64,000 nucleotides of DNA from CAWEDP01 sp963807925 (lineage in GTDB: Bacteria > Acidobacteriota > Vicinamibacteria > Vicinamibacterales > CAVVIG01). Positions 20,046 through 28,416 of this stretch are shown in pieces. The position numbers and the translations under genes are program-made. Below the pieces are notes generated by a model, which searched no databases, had not been told where the DNA came from, and saw only the letters and a list, made by a program, of their open reading frames with translations. Position 1 is the stretch's first letter. Each line of letters opens with the position of its first letter. Location of the stretch: the NCBI GenBank assembly GCA_963807925.1, contig CAWEDP010000002.1, positions 1,240,001 through 1,304,000 of the forward strand, given 5' to 3'.

Positions 20046-20174
20046 TCAGGCCATCGCGGTTGCCTCTTCAGAGGTGCCCCAGTAGAACCGCCACGTAAAC
20101 GAGCGCACGTTCAACGCCCGATCGCAGAACGCCCGGTCGCTCTTTCCGCACGTGGGCCGTGATATCGTCGGCAT
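20046..20174 (-). CDS. Aromatic-rich leader peptide (trpL-like)
   Basis: A 42-codon frame lies between the promoter and the terminator. It starts at ATG 20174 (possible internal GTG 20108) and stops at TGA 20048-20046. Five of seven consecutive codons are aromatic, F-T-W-R-F-Y-W (20099-20079), followed by GTSEEA whose codons form the antiterminator arm. No clear Shine-Dalgarno precedes the ATG. By analogy with ribosome-mediated attenuation, stalling at Trp, Phe or Tyr codons would leave the antiterminator arm free and keep the operon on. Completed translation would cover that arm and allow termination. The mechanism is inferred from arrangement; the peptide itself probably has no other role. 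Confidence 0.75.
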   Translation of the reverse strand: MPTISRPTCGKSDRAFCDRALNVRSFTWRFYWGTSEEATAMA

Positions 20175-20194
20175 CTCTGAACTGGCGAAGCGCT

Positions 20195-20224
20195 AATCTA
20201 GCAGACGCCTCGCGCCCGCGTCAA
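20195..20224 (-). promoter_or_regulatory. Promoter of the aro-trp operon
   Basis: TTGACG (20224-20219) and TAGATT (20200-20195) are 18 bases apart, predicting a start near 20188, just upstream of the leader peptide ATG. The same -10 hexamer and spacing occur at the tRNA-Gly promoter. Confidence 0.65.
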
Positions 20225-20287
20225 CGCGCGCGGACGGCCACCGGTGGGCGGGGAACGCGCCAGGGCGCGGGCAAAGGCTCTTTCTCC

Positions 20288-20317
20288 TTGACCGCAAAGC
20301 ACTTCCTCCGCTTAAAT
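20288..20317 (+). promoter_or_regulatory. Possible promoter of the S55-like gene
   Basis: TTGACC (20288-20293) and TTAAAT (20312-20317) with an 18-base spacer. The -10 box ends 11 bases before the ATG at 20329, so a start site a few bases before the codon is predicted. It is divergent from the aro-trp promoter. Confidence 0.4.
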
Positions 20318-20328
20318 GGATCAAAGCC

Positions 20329-22182
20329 ATGCGACGAGTTGGTCTTCTGATCCTGCTGCTTTCCGGAACCTGTGCGCTCTCCACCCTGCTGACGGCAGCC
20401 CAGCAGCAGATGCCGATCTCCGACATCCGTCCGGGCATGGTGGGCGTCGGCCGGACCGTGTTCGAGGGAACACGGGTCGAAGAATTCACGGTGAGGATTC
20501 TCGGGGTCATCGAGAACGTGATCGGCACGCGGCGCAACCTGATTCTCGCCCGCCTCGAGGGCGGTCCGCTGGCCAACACGGGCGTCATTGCGGGGATGAG
20601 CGGCAGTCCGGTCTACATCGACGGCCGGCTGATCGGCGCCGTGTCGTACGCGCTCGGCAGCTTTTCGAAGGAGCCGATTGCCGGGATCACTCCGATCGAC
20701 GAGATGACCGACGCCGCCGCGCTCGGCGCGCCACGCCCGCGCGCGGCACGCGTGCAGCTCGACTTTCCGCTCACGCGCGAGAACCTGACGCTGGCGTTCC
20801 GGCGCGCGCTCAACTGGAATCGTCCCTTCGCGGATCGATCCGGCGACGCGCGCACGGTCGGCGCGCTCGGGTTGCCGGGGCTGGCCGACGACGAGGTCGG
20901 TACGCTGCTTCGGCCGATCGCGACGCCGCTCGTGATATCGGGCTTCGAGCCGGATCTGGCCGGTCTTCTGGGCTCGGCGTTCCGCGATCAGGGCTTCGTG
21001 CCGACCGGTGGCGGGGCGGGCGGCGCCGCCGCGGGCGAAATGCCCTTCGAAGGGCCGCTGAAGCCGGGCGACGCCATCGGGGTCAACTTCCTCACCGGGG
21101 ATCTCGAGCTGGGGGCGACCGGCACGGTCACCCATATCGACGGAGACCGCGTGTACGCCTTCGGCCATCCGATGTACAACCTCGGCCCGACCGAATTCCC
21201 GATGACGCGCGCCTATGTCTACACGGTGCTGCCAAGCCTCGCGTCGTCGCTCAAGCTCTCGACCACCGGCGAGGTGATCGGCACGTTCCTCCAGGATCGC
21301 GCGACGGCGATTGCCGGCCGCCTGGGACCGGGTCCGCAGATGGTTCCGATCTCGTTGACCCTCGAGTCGGATCGCGGCCAGAAGCACACCTTCCACTACA
21401 ACGTCGTCGACGACCAGCTGTTCACGCCGCTGATGGCCTACGCCGCCATTCTCGACACGATCGGCTCCTACGAGCGGCAGAACGGCACGGCGACCTATCG
21501 GGTCGTCGGGACCGCCAGGGTGAAGAAGCACGACGCGATCGCCTACGACAATCTGTTCTCCGGCGAGCAGGCGTCGACCGGGGTGGCGAGCTACATGGTC
21601 GCGCCGATCACGTACCTGATGGCGAACGACTACGAGAAAGTCGATCTCGAAGGCCTCGACTTCACGATCACGTCGAGCGAGGAGCCGAAGACCGCCACGC
21701 TGCAGCGCGTGTGGATCGACGATCCGCGTCCCCGTGCCGGCCGCACCGTGCCGTTGAAGGTCGAGCTGCGGACGTTCCGCGGCGAGGAAGTGGTGCGCAC
21801 GCTGCCGATTGCCATTCCGGCCACGGCGAACGGACCGCTGTCGATTCTGATCACCGACGGCACGCGCCTCGCGCAGGCGGAACAGCGCGAAGCGCGCCTG
21901 CCGCAGCAGTTCCGGAGCGTCAGCCAGGTGATCCGCACGCTGAACAAGGGACGCCGGAACAACGCGCTCTACGTGAAGCTGCTCGGATCCAACGCCGGCG
22001 CGGTCGTCAGCGGCGAATCGCTGTCCTCGCTGCCGCCGTCGGTCCTGGGCGTCCTCGAAGCTGATCGCAACGGCGGCACCTTCAACCCGCTCAGCACCGC
22101 CACGCTCGGTGAATGGGAGCTGCCAACCGACCAGGCCGTCAGCGGCTCGCGCACGCTGTCGGTGGCCGTCTCCGCGAACTGA
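20329..22182 (+). CDS. Secreted SpoIVB-type (S55) peptidase-domain protein
   Basis: A 617-residue exported protein with signal peptide RRVGLLILLLSGTCALSTLL. Residues ~28-130 match the SpoIVB S55 serine peptidase fold, with the candidate nucleophile in VIAGMSGSPVYIDG and a following GAVSYALG. A second conserved segment, HIDGDRVYAFGHPMYNLG, supplies a histidine. The C-terminal ~250 residues are beta-rich and of unknown function. In Firmicutes SpoIVB signals across a membrane during sporulation. No sporulation context exists here, so only a periplasmic proteolytic or scaffolding role can be inferred. The gene is 24 bases before the propeller gene and probably cotranscribed with it. Confidence 0.8.
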   Translation: MRRVGLLILLLSGTCALSTLLTAAQQQMPISDIRPGMVGVGRTVFEGTRVEEFTVRILGVIENVIGTRRNLILARLEGGPLANTGVIAGMSGSPVYIDGRLIGAVSYALGSFSKEPIAGITPIDEMTDAAALGAPRPRAARVQLDFPLTRENLTLAFRRALNWNRPFADRSGDARTVGALGLPGLADDEVGTLLRPIATPLVISGFEPDLAGLLGSAFRDQGFVPTGGGAGGAAAGEMPFEGPLKPGDAIGVNFLTGDLELGATGTVTHIDGDRVYAFGHPMYNLGPTEFPMTRAYVYTVLPSLASSLKLSTTGEVIGTFLQDRATAIAGRLGPGPQMVPISLTLESDRGQKHTFHYNVVDDQLFTPLMAYAAILDTIGSYERQNGTATYRVVGTARVKKHDAIAYDNLFSGEQASTGVASYMVAPITYLMANDYEKVDLEGLDFTITSSEEPKTATLQRVWIDDPRPRAGRTVPLKVELRTFRGEEVVRTLPIAIPATANGPLSILITDGTRLAQAEQREARLPQQFRSVSQVIRTLNKGRRNNALYVKLLGSNAGAVVSGESLSSLPPSVLGVLEADRNGGTFNPLSTATLGEWELPTDQAVSGSRTLSVAVSAN

Positions 22183-22206
22183 AGCCGCCGCGTCTTCACA
22201 GGTCCT

Positions 22207-24447
22207 ATGCTCAAATTGGGGTGCTCGCTCGCGGCCGCCGTCGCGCTGACGGCCGTCGCTCTCGACGCGTCCTCGTCGAAGTTCTTCCAGGCGGCCACTC
22301 AGGCGGACTTCCTCAAAGGCGAGGTCGACAACCTGTCGGTTGACAGCCAGGGACGTCTGACGCTCGGTCCCGCGACCGAGCTCGTCTACGAGACGGCGGC
22401 GCCGTTTCTCTGGTCGCTGGTCCCCGGGACCGACGGCTCGCTGTTCGCGGGCACGGGCAACGAAGGAAAAGTGCTGCGCATCGACGCCCAGGGCAAAGGC
22501 ACGGTGTTCTTCGACGCCGCCGAGCTCGAGGTTCATGCCATGGCTCCGGCGCCGAACGGCGGCCTGTACGTCGCGACCTCTCCCGACGGCCGCATCTACA
22601 AGGTCGATCGCGACGGCAAGGACACCACCTTTTTCGATCCCGACGACAAGTACATCTGGTCGCTCGCCGTCGACGCCCGGGGAAACCTGTTCGCCGGCAC
22701 CGGCGAGAACGGCGTGATCTACAAGATCACCCCGAACGGCGTCGGGACGAGGTTCTACGAGACCAAGACGACGCATGCGACCTCGCTCGCGTTCGACAAG
22801 TCCGGAAACCTGCTCGTGGGCACCGGCATGCCCGGACGCGTGCTCCGCGTCGATCAGCAGGGCAAGGGATTCGTCCTGCTCGATTCGCCGTACGACGAGA
22901 TCCACTCGATGCGGTTCGACGACAAGGGCGTCCTGTATGTCACCGCGCTCAGCGGCCGTCCGACGACCACCACAGGCAGCGGCACGACGACGTTCACCGA
23001 CACGACGCCGACGCCGGCTGCCGATGCGTCCCGTCCCCTCACGCCGTCGGTGTCGGTCGAAGTGACGTCGATTGCCATTGCCGACACCTCCGCATCGTCC
23101 ACGCCGGCGGCGTCGCCGTCCCGCGACGCGCAACGCGCCTCCCGGGGCGGGGTCTACCGCATCACGTCCGACGGCTTGTGGGACCAGGTGTGGGATGCGC
23201 GCGACGACGCGCCGTACGATCTCGCGTTCGCGCCCGATGGCGCCCTCATCGTCGGGACCGGCAACAAGGGGAAGATCTACCGCCTGCAGGGCGATCCGGT
23301 GCAGCCCGTGCTGCTCGCCCGAGCCGCGGCTCAGCAGGTCACCGCGTTCTTCGCCGACCCCCGCGGCCGGCTGTACTACGCCACCGCGAATCCGGGGAAG
23401 GTCTTCCGTCTCTCGTCGGAGCGATCGACCCGGGGCGCGTACGAATCGGATCCGCACGACGCCCAGATGGTGTCCACCTGGGGCACCCTGACGTGGCACG
23501 GCACGGCGGCCGGGTCGGACCAAATCGAGGTGTTCACGCGATCGGGCAATACCGAGACGCCGGACGACACCTGGAGCGCGTGGTCGTCGGCGTACCGGTC
23601 GCCGGACGGTTCCCCAATCACCAGTCCGAAGGCGCGCTACCTGCAGTGGCGCGCCGTGCTCACCGGCCGGGGCGACAGTCCCGTCCTGACGTCGATCACG
23701 GCAGCGTACCTGCAGCGCAACCTGCGGCCCGTCGTCCATTCGATCACCGTGCACCCGCCGGGCATCGTCTTTCAGAAGCCGTTTTCCACCGGCGAGCCCG
23801 ACCTCGCCGGCTTCGACGACCAGACAACTCCTGAGCGCAAGCTGACCAACGCGGCCCTGACGAGCCAGAATCCGCCGGGGCTGGGACGCCGGACGTTTCA
23901 GCAGGGTCTGCAGACGCTCGCCTGGAAGGCCGACGACGAGAACGACGACGACCTGACCTACGACGTGCTCTATCGCCGCGAGGGCGAGACCAGCTGGAAG
24001 ATGCTGCGCCGCGCGGTCAACGACACGATCCTCGTGTGGGACACGACCACGGTCCCGAACGGCACCTATTTCGTTCGGGTCATCGCGTCCGACCTGCCGT
24101 CGAACCCGCCGGCCGCCGCGCTCACCGGCGAACTGGACAGCTCGGCCTTCGACGTCGACAACACGCCGCCGGTCATCGCCATCCAGGGCGCGAGGTTCGA
24201 GGGCGGGCAGACGACGATCAGCTTCGAGGTCAAGGACGACCAGTCGGTCGTCCAGCGCGTCGAGTATTCAGTCGACGGCCAGCGCTGGTTCGGGGTGTTT
24301 CCGACCGACGGCGTCGCCGACTCGAAGGACGAGCACTACGAAGTGACTATCACCGGCGAGCTCGGCGACCGCGGGCTGACGCTGCGTGCGACCGACGCGA
24401 TGAACAACGTGGCGAACGGCCACGTTGACGCGCCGCGGCGACGGTGA
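22207..24447 (+). CDS. Secreted beta-propeller protein
   Basis: A 746-residue protein with a signal peptide ending near DASSSK. It contains repeated propeller blades of about 45 residues, each with the pattern SL...G.LF.GTG..G.V.R.D..G (for example LWSLVPGTDGSLFAGTGNEG). A Thr/Ser/Pro-rich insertion (~residues 255-315) splits the propeller. The C-terminal third has Fn3-like beta domains (TLAWKADDENDDDLTYDVLY; FVRVIASDLPSN). No catalytic motif is visible. It likely binds a ligand or partner at the cell surface, perhaps the product of the preceding S55-like gene. Confidence 0.75.
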   Translation: MLKLGCSLAAAVALTAVALDASSSKFFQAATQADFLKGEVDNLSVDSQGRLTLGPATELVYETAAPFLWSLVPGTDGSLFAGTGNEGKVLRIDAQGKGTVFFDAAELEVHAMAPAPNGGLYVATSPDGRIYKVDRDGKDTTFFDPDDKYIWSLAVDARGNLFAGTGENGVIYKITPNGVGTRFYETKTTHATSLAFDKSGNLLVGTGMPGRVLRVDQQGKGFVLLDSPYDEIHSMRFDDKGVLYVTALSGRPTTTTGSGTTTFTDTTPTPAADASRPLTPSVSVEVTSIAIADTSASSTPAASPSRDAQRASRGGVYRITSDGLWDQVWDARDDAPYDLAFAPDGALIVGTGNKGKIYRLQGDPVQPVLLARAAAQQVTAFFADPRGRLYYATANPGKVFRLSSERSTRGAYESDPHDAQMVSTWGTLTWHGTAAGSDQIEVFTRSGNTETPDDTWSAWSSAYRSPDGSPITSPKARYLQWRAVLTGRGDSPVLTSITAAYLQRNLRPVVHSITVHPPGIVFQKPFSTGEPDLAGFDDQTTPERKLTNAALTSQNPPGLGRRTFQQGLQTLAWKADDENDDDLTYDVLYRREGETSWKMLRRAVNDTILVWDTTTVPNGTYFVRVIASDLPSNPPAAALTGELDSSAFDVDNTPPVIAIQGARFEGGQTTISFEVKDDQSVVQRVEYSVDGQRWFGVFPTDGVADSKDEHYEVTITGELGDRGLTLRATDAMNNVANGHVDAPRRR

Positions 24448-24497
24448 TTGCCCGAGGGGCGCTGTTCGGGGGGTGCGCGCGACCGATCGTGAATCGA

Positions 24498-25337
24498 TTA
24501 GAGCCGCACGCCTGAGGAATGATCGTCGGCGTGACTCACGCGTGGCGTCTTCATCGGCGGCAGCTGGAGGTCGCCGTCGAGCGTCTTGGAGGCGCGGACG
24601 GTCATGCTCGTCACCAGCCACACCATGCCGCCGGCGGAAACCGGCGTGTCGGCGGCCGGATCGATGCGGGCGCGCGCCACGGCCTGAAGCAGTTCGTCGA
24701 TGGCCTTGGCCTCGGCGCGTGTCGCCTTGTGCCCTGTCCTCAGATGTTCCAGGTTGATGAGGCGCTCGCCACGCGTGACCGCCGAGGCCACCAGGAACAC
24801 CGCGTCCTCGGCCGCTGTTTCGTTGGCCGCCTGGAACCGGGCGGTGCCGCGCGCGTGCGACGCCGGGTCTACGGCGATGGCGTTGGCGCTCCCGGGCATC
24901 GTGAGGAGCGACACGATGGCGGCGAGCGAGGCCGAGGGACTGGCGTCGGGGTGCTCGGTCGGCGCGAAGCGCATCATCCCCAGCATGACGACAATGCACG
25001 CCGCCGTCGCGACGGCCGCGCCGACGCCCGCGTACACCAGATGCAGGTCGTCGAACATCCGCCGGACCTGCGCGAACAGCGACGCGTCTTCTTCGGCTTT
25101 GCTGCGGCTCACGACGGCGGCGACGAAGGCGCCGGCTTCTTCGTAGCTCAGCACACCCCGCGTGAGGCCGTCGTGCCGAACGACGGCACCGATCGCGCGC
25201 ACATCGGCGAGCCAGTCGCCGCAGACGTCGCACCAGTCCAGATGGCTCTGCACGGCGACCTGATCGGCCAGCGACAGCTCGCCGTCGTGGAACGCCTGAA
25301 CCCGCCGCCGAGCGGTCGCGCACGTCATCGGCTTCAT
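24498..25337 (-). CDS. Anti-sigma factor (zinc-finger, one membrane helix)
   Basis: A 279-residue partner of the upstream ECF sigma gene. The N-terminal anti-sigma zinc finger has the pattern C..(15)..F.DGEL and HLDWCDVC (HxxxCxxC), which holds the sigma factor. One transmembrane helix is at about residues 105-125 (AGVGAAVATAACIVVMLGMM). The extracytoplasmic C-terminal domain is of unknown fold and would sense the stress. The ATG overlaps the sigma stop (ATGA), giving the standard one-to-one coupling. Confidence 0.88.
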   Translation of the reverse strand: MKPMTCATARRRVQAFHDGELSLADQVAVQSHLDWCDVCGDWLADVRAIGAVVRHDGLTRGVLSYEEAGAFVAAVVSRSKAEEDASLFAQVRRMFDDLHLVYAGVGAAVATAACIVVMLGMMRFAPTEHPDASPSASLAAIVSLLTMPGSANAIAVDPASHARGTARFQAANETAAEDAVFLVASAVTRGERLINLEHLRTGHKATRAEAKAIDELLQAVARARIDPAADTPVSAGGMVWLVTSMTVRASKTLDGDLQLPPMKTPRVSHADDHSSGVRL

Positions 25338-25969
25338 GCCGTCCTCGCGTCGCGCAACTCCGCGCGCAGCGCCTGCCGCGCGCGCGTCAGCCGCGATTTG
25401 ACGGTCCCGACCGCCAGCTCCAGCGAGTACGCAATCTCCTCGTAGCTCAAACCGTCCACCTCTCGGAGCACGATCGCCGTCCGCTGCTCGAACGGCAGTC
25501 GGTCCAGCGCCTTCTGGAGCCGCACTGCCAGCTCTTTCTGCGCGAACACGCGATCGGGCGTCGGGCTCGATCCACGCAGGACGTCGCCGTGCGTCGCCAC
25601 ATGCTGGTCGAGCGACACCTGCTCGTCGCGGTGACGCCGGCGCCAGAACCGGTGGCGATTACGCGCCTGATTCACCACGATCCGGTAAATCCACGTGCGC
25701 AGGCTCGACTGTCCCCGAAACCGGTGGATGGTGCGGAAGACCCGGAGAAAGACTTCCTGGGACAGGTCCAGCGCCTCTTCGTGGTCGCCGAGAAGGTTCG
25801 TCGCCAGCTGGACCACGGTGCGCTGGTGCTCGGCGACGAGCTCCGCAGACGCACTTTCGTCCCCCGCGGCGCAGCGCTGTACGAGCGCTGCCTCACGATC
25901 GCCGACGTCCGACCAACTGACGACCTGCGCCTGTTTCACCCAGAGTTCCCCAGAGGTTGGCGGTGCCAA
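25334..25969 (-). CDS. ECF RNA polymerase sigma factor
   Basis: A 211-residue sigma-24-type factor. Region 2 is AELVAEHQRTVVQLATNLLG...ALDLSQEVFLRVFRTI with the core-binding and -10 helix (RGQSSLRTWIYRIVVNQARN). Region 4 is LDRLPFEQRTAIVLREVDGLSYEEIAYSL, followed by the HTH VGTVKSRLTRARQAL. A TTG start at 25969 is preferred because AAGGAG lies ten bases upstream. It is followed by its membrane anti-sigma gene. Target genes cannot be read from the sequence. Confidence 0.93.
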   Translation of the reverse strand: MAPPTSGELWVKQAQVVSWSDVGDREAALVQRCAAGDESASAELVAEHQRTVVQLATNLLGDHEEALDLSQEVFLRVFRTIHRFRGQSSLRTWIYRIVVNQARNRHRFWRRRHRDEQVSLDQHVATHGDVLRGSSPTPDRVFAQKELAVRLQKALDRLPFEQRTAIVLREVDGLSYEEIAYSLELAVGTVKSRLTRARQALRAELRDARTA

Positions 25970-25979
25970 GGGCGGGTAA

Positions 25980-25993
25980 CTCCTTCCACTATA
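25980..25993 (-). promoter_or_regulatory. -10 box and ribosome binding site of the ECF sigma gene
   Basis: TATAGT (25993-25988) is followed directly by GG and the Shine-Dalgarno AAGGAG (25985-25980). The latter is ten bases before the TTG start and is what decides that unusual start. Confidence 0.5.
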
Positions 25994-26094
25994 ACAGGAC
26001 GGATGCCGGACTTGGGGTGTTAGACCCTGACGGGGCCAAAAAGTTCCGACTGATCCGGGCGGCCCGTCGCCCGGGGAACACGAAGATTCTCTTG

Positions 26095-26112
26095 GTCCGG
26101 CTGAAGCCGGAC
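26095..26112. repeat. REP-like palindrome, copy 2
   Basis: gtccggct-ga-agccggac is an 8-bp perfect inverted repeat with a two-base centre. It is nearly the same as the copy at 4999-5016 and leads directly into the tandem array that follows. Confidence 0.7.
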
Positions 26113-26205
26113 ACTACCAGGGAACCGGACACCAGGGAACCGGACACCAGGGAACCGGACACCAGGGTAACCGGACACCAGGGTAACCGGACACTACCAG
26201 GGTAG
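26107..26205. repeat. Six-unit tandem repeat
   Basis: Six head-to-tail units begin ccggacac: an 18-base unit, two of 15 bases (ccggacaccagggaa), two of 16 bases (ccggacaccagggtaa) and a final 19-base unit. Both outer units carry the extra TAC (ccggacactaccaggg) that the inner ones lack. The first unit shares its ccggac with the right arm of the preceding palindrome. The array fills the 26-base-pair-from-start region upstream of the TPR gene. No open reading frame of interest crosses it. Confidence 0.85.
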
Positions 26206-26231
26206 AACGAGCGCCGGGGTAGGATGAGCAC

Positions 26232-27542
26232 GTGAAGCGCGTCCTCGTTCTGGTCGCCCTCCTGGTTGCCGCGCTGGCCGGCGGATTGTCGTACCGGGCG
26301 GCGGTCCAGCACGACCGCGAGTACCGCTTGCTGATGGGCCGCGGCGACGAGGCGCTCGCCTCCGGTCGGGCCTTCGAAGCGCTCGAAGCCTATAGCGGCG
26401 CCATCGCCCTTCGACCGGAGTCGATGCTCGCCTACCTCCGCCGGGGCGAAACGTATCAGCGACTGAGCAACCTCGATGCGGCGGCGCGAGATCTGAGTCG
26501 GGCCGCCGGGCTCGACTCTGCGGCCACGCGCCCGCTGGAAGAATTGGGCGACGTCCGGTACATCCAGCTGCGCTACACGCAGGCCGCGAGCCTGTACGAA
26601 CGGTACCTGCGGCTGGACGACCGGAGCGCGCACGTCGGCTATAAGCTCGCCCTGGCGCACTACCGCGAGGGCAATCTCGCCGCCGCGTTGACCGCGGTTG
26701 ACGCCTCGCTGCGCAACGACGACCGCGCGCCCGATACCTACTATCTGCAGGCCCTGTGTTTCCGCGACCAGCGCCGCGCACGTCAGGCACAGGGGGCCCT
26801 CGAGAGGGCGATTGCCCTGGCGCCCGCATTCGTTGCCGCACGCGAAGAACTCGCGGATCTCGACGAAGCGCTCGATCGCTGGAGCGACGAGCTCGAACAA
26901 CTGCAGTTGCTCGCGGTGCTGGATCGCCGCGTGGAGCGCGACGTCGCCCTCGGCCTGGCGCACGCCCGCTGGTCGGGCGATGTCCGCGAATCCGCCGCGA
27001 GCCGCGCGAGGCAGGCCGACCTCGCCGTGCTGACACTGGGCAACGCCCTCGAGCGCGCCCCCGATCAGCCGGCGATCTACGCCGCGCTCGGAGAGGTGTG
27101 GCTCGCTATCGCCGAGACGCGCGACGATCGCGTCGCGCTGGACATGGCGATTGAAGCGCTCGACCGCGTCGGCTCCGACCGCGCAGCGTCCAGCCATTCG
27201 CTGATGCTGTACGGCCGCGCGCTCGTCGAGGCCGGACGGGTCGAGGGGGCCGAGCGCGCGCTGCAGCAGGCCGCGTCCCGGTATCCGGTCGACCCGGCCG
27301 CACTGCTGCTCTACGCCGGAGTCGCGGAACGACGGAACCACGTGTCCGCCGCGCGCGACGCGCTGGTGACCTATGCGGCCTTGACCGACGAGGAGAAGGG
27401 ATTCGGCGGCCGCGCGGCGCGGATTGCCGCGCTGTCGCTCAGGCTGAACGATCGCGAGACCGCCTCCCAGTGGGTGCGGCGCGGGCTCGAGCGGGACAAG
27501 AGCAACGAGAGCCTTCTGAACCTGCAGCACCGGCTCCAGTGA
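26232..27542 (+). CDS. TPR-repeat protein, membrane-anchored or secreted
   Basis: A 436-residue protein starting at GTG 26232, with AGGA eight bases upstream. The N-terminal hydrophobic segment (VLVLVALLVAALAGGLSY) is a signal anchor. The rest is a helical TPR solenoid with recurring A..(7)..G and A..(6)..P spacing, for example ALASGRAFEALEAYSGAIALRP and DLSRAAGLDSAATRPLEELG. TPR arrays are protein-docking scaffolds; nothing here indicates an enzyme. It stands between the sigma locus and the permease genes, convergent with the latter, so genomic context gives no function. Confidence 0.8.
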   Translation: MKRVLVLVALLVAALAGGLSYRAAVQHDREYRLLMGRGDEALASGRAFEALEAYSGAIALRPESMLAYLRRGETYQRLSNLDAAARDLSRAAGLDSAATRPLEELGDVRYIQLRYTQAASLYERYLRLDDRSAHVGYKLALAHYREGNLAAALTAVDASLRNDDRAPDTYYLQALCFRDQRRARQAQGALERAIALAPAFVAAREELADLDEALDRWSDELEQLQLLAVLDRRVERDVALGLAHARWSGDVRESAASRARQADLAVLTLGNALERAPDQPAIYAALGEVWLAIAETRDDRVALDMAIEALDRVGSDRAASSHSLMLYGRALVEAGRVEGAERALQQAASRYPVDPAALLLYAGVAERRNHVSAARDALVTYAALTDEEKGFGGRAARIAALSLRLNDRETASQWVRRGLERDKSNESLLNLQHRLQ

Positions 27543-27585
27543 CGCGCCGGTCGGTGAAGCCTGCTCAACGGTTCGGAGGCGGCCG

Positions 27586-28416
27586 CTAGGTCCCCTGCTT
27601 CGGATCGGTGACGTCCCGCAGCCCGTCGCCGAGGAAGTTGAAGCCGAGCACCAGCAGGGCGATGCTCAGGCCCGGGAATAGAGTCAGGTGCGGCGCGTCG
27701 AGCAGGTGCGCGCGGCCGCCGTTCAACATCGTCCCCCAGCTGGGCGTCGGCGGCTGAACGCCCAGGCCCAGGAAGCTCAGCGAGGCTTCGGCGATGACGG
27801 CGCCCGCCATTCCGAGCGTGGCCTGCACGATGACGGCAGGCATCGCCGCCGGCAGGATGTGCCGCAGGAGTACGCGCGGCGTTCCCGCGCCGAGCGCCTG
27901 CGCCGCTCGCACGTACTCCAGCTCCCGCGCGCGCAGCACCTGTCCCCGCACCAGCCGCGCATAGCCCACCCATCCGATCACGGTCAGCGCCAGCAGCACG
28001 TTGACCAAGCTCGGCCCGAGCACCGCGACGAGCGCGATCGCGAGCAGGAGCCCGGGAAAGGCGAGCAGGACATCCGTAGATCGGCTGACGATCTCGTCCA
28101 CCAGACCGCCGAAGTAGCCGGCGACGGCGCCCAGCAGCGTGCCGACGACCGCCGACACGGTCACGACGACAAGAGCGATGAAGAAGGAGATGCGGGCGCC
28201 GGCGAGCACCCGGACCAGAATGTCGCGGCCGAGCTCGTCCAGCCCGAACGGGTGGGCGAGGCTCGGGCCCTGGAGCCTGAGCGGCAGCTGCTGGACGGCC
28301 GGATCGTAGGGCGTCAACGACGGCCCCACGATCGCAGCCAGGGCGATGATCGCGACAATGGCGGCGCCCAGGTTCAGCGTCAGCGGCCGACCGCCTCGTC
28401 CGAGCGGGCTACTCAT
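27586..28416 (-). CDS. Dipeptide/oligopeptide ABC transporter permease (DppC-like)
   Basis: A 276-residue inner-membrane permease with an N-terminal helix, the periplasmic loop HPFGLDELGRDILVRVLAG typical of DppC/OppC, five more helices, and the EAA coupling loop (YVRAAQALGAGTPRVLLRHILP). It ends SFLGLGVQPPTPSWGTML...GDGLRDVTDPKQ. It overlaps the DppB-like gene by eight bases. No ATPase or substrate-binding protein gene is adjacent, so these subunits must come from elsewhere. The substrate (peptide, nickel or sugar) cannot be told. Confidence 0.9.
   Translation of the reverse strand: MSSPLGRGGRPLTLNLGAAIVAIIALAAIVGPSLTPYDPAVQQLPLRLQGPSLAHPFGLDELGRDILVRVLAGARISFFIALVVVTVSAVVGTLLGAVAGYFGGLVDEIVSRSTDVLLAFPGLLLAIALVAVLGPSLVNVLLALTVIGWVGYARLVRGQVLRARELEYVRAAQALGAGTPRVLLRHILPAAMPAVIVQATLGMAGAVIAEASLSFLGLGVQPPTPSWGTMLNGGRAHLLDAPHLTLFPGLSIALLVLGFNFLGDGLRDVTDPKQGT

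Noticed and set aside
19983..20174. T-box riboswitch in the aro-trp leader
   Set aside because: No T-box bulge or specifier loop is seen, while a translated frame with aromatic codons and competing hairpins is.
20221..23754. 1,177-codon open frame on the minus strand
   Set aside because: Antisense to the S55-like and propeller genes; low-complexity Arg/Glu composition and no motif.
26107..26205. Possible CRISPR array
   Set aside because: Units of 15-19 bases abut without spacers and there are no cas genes, so it is a plain tandem repeat.
25989..27530. 513-codon open frame on the minus strand opposite the TPR gene
   Set aside because: Antisense; its end runs through the tandem repeat, which explains the repeated LVSGS peptide.
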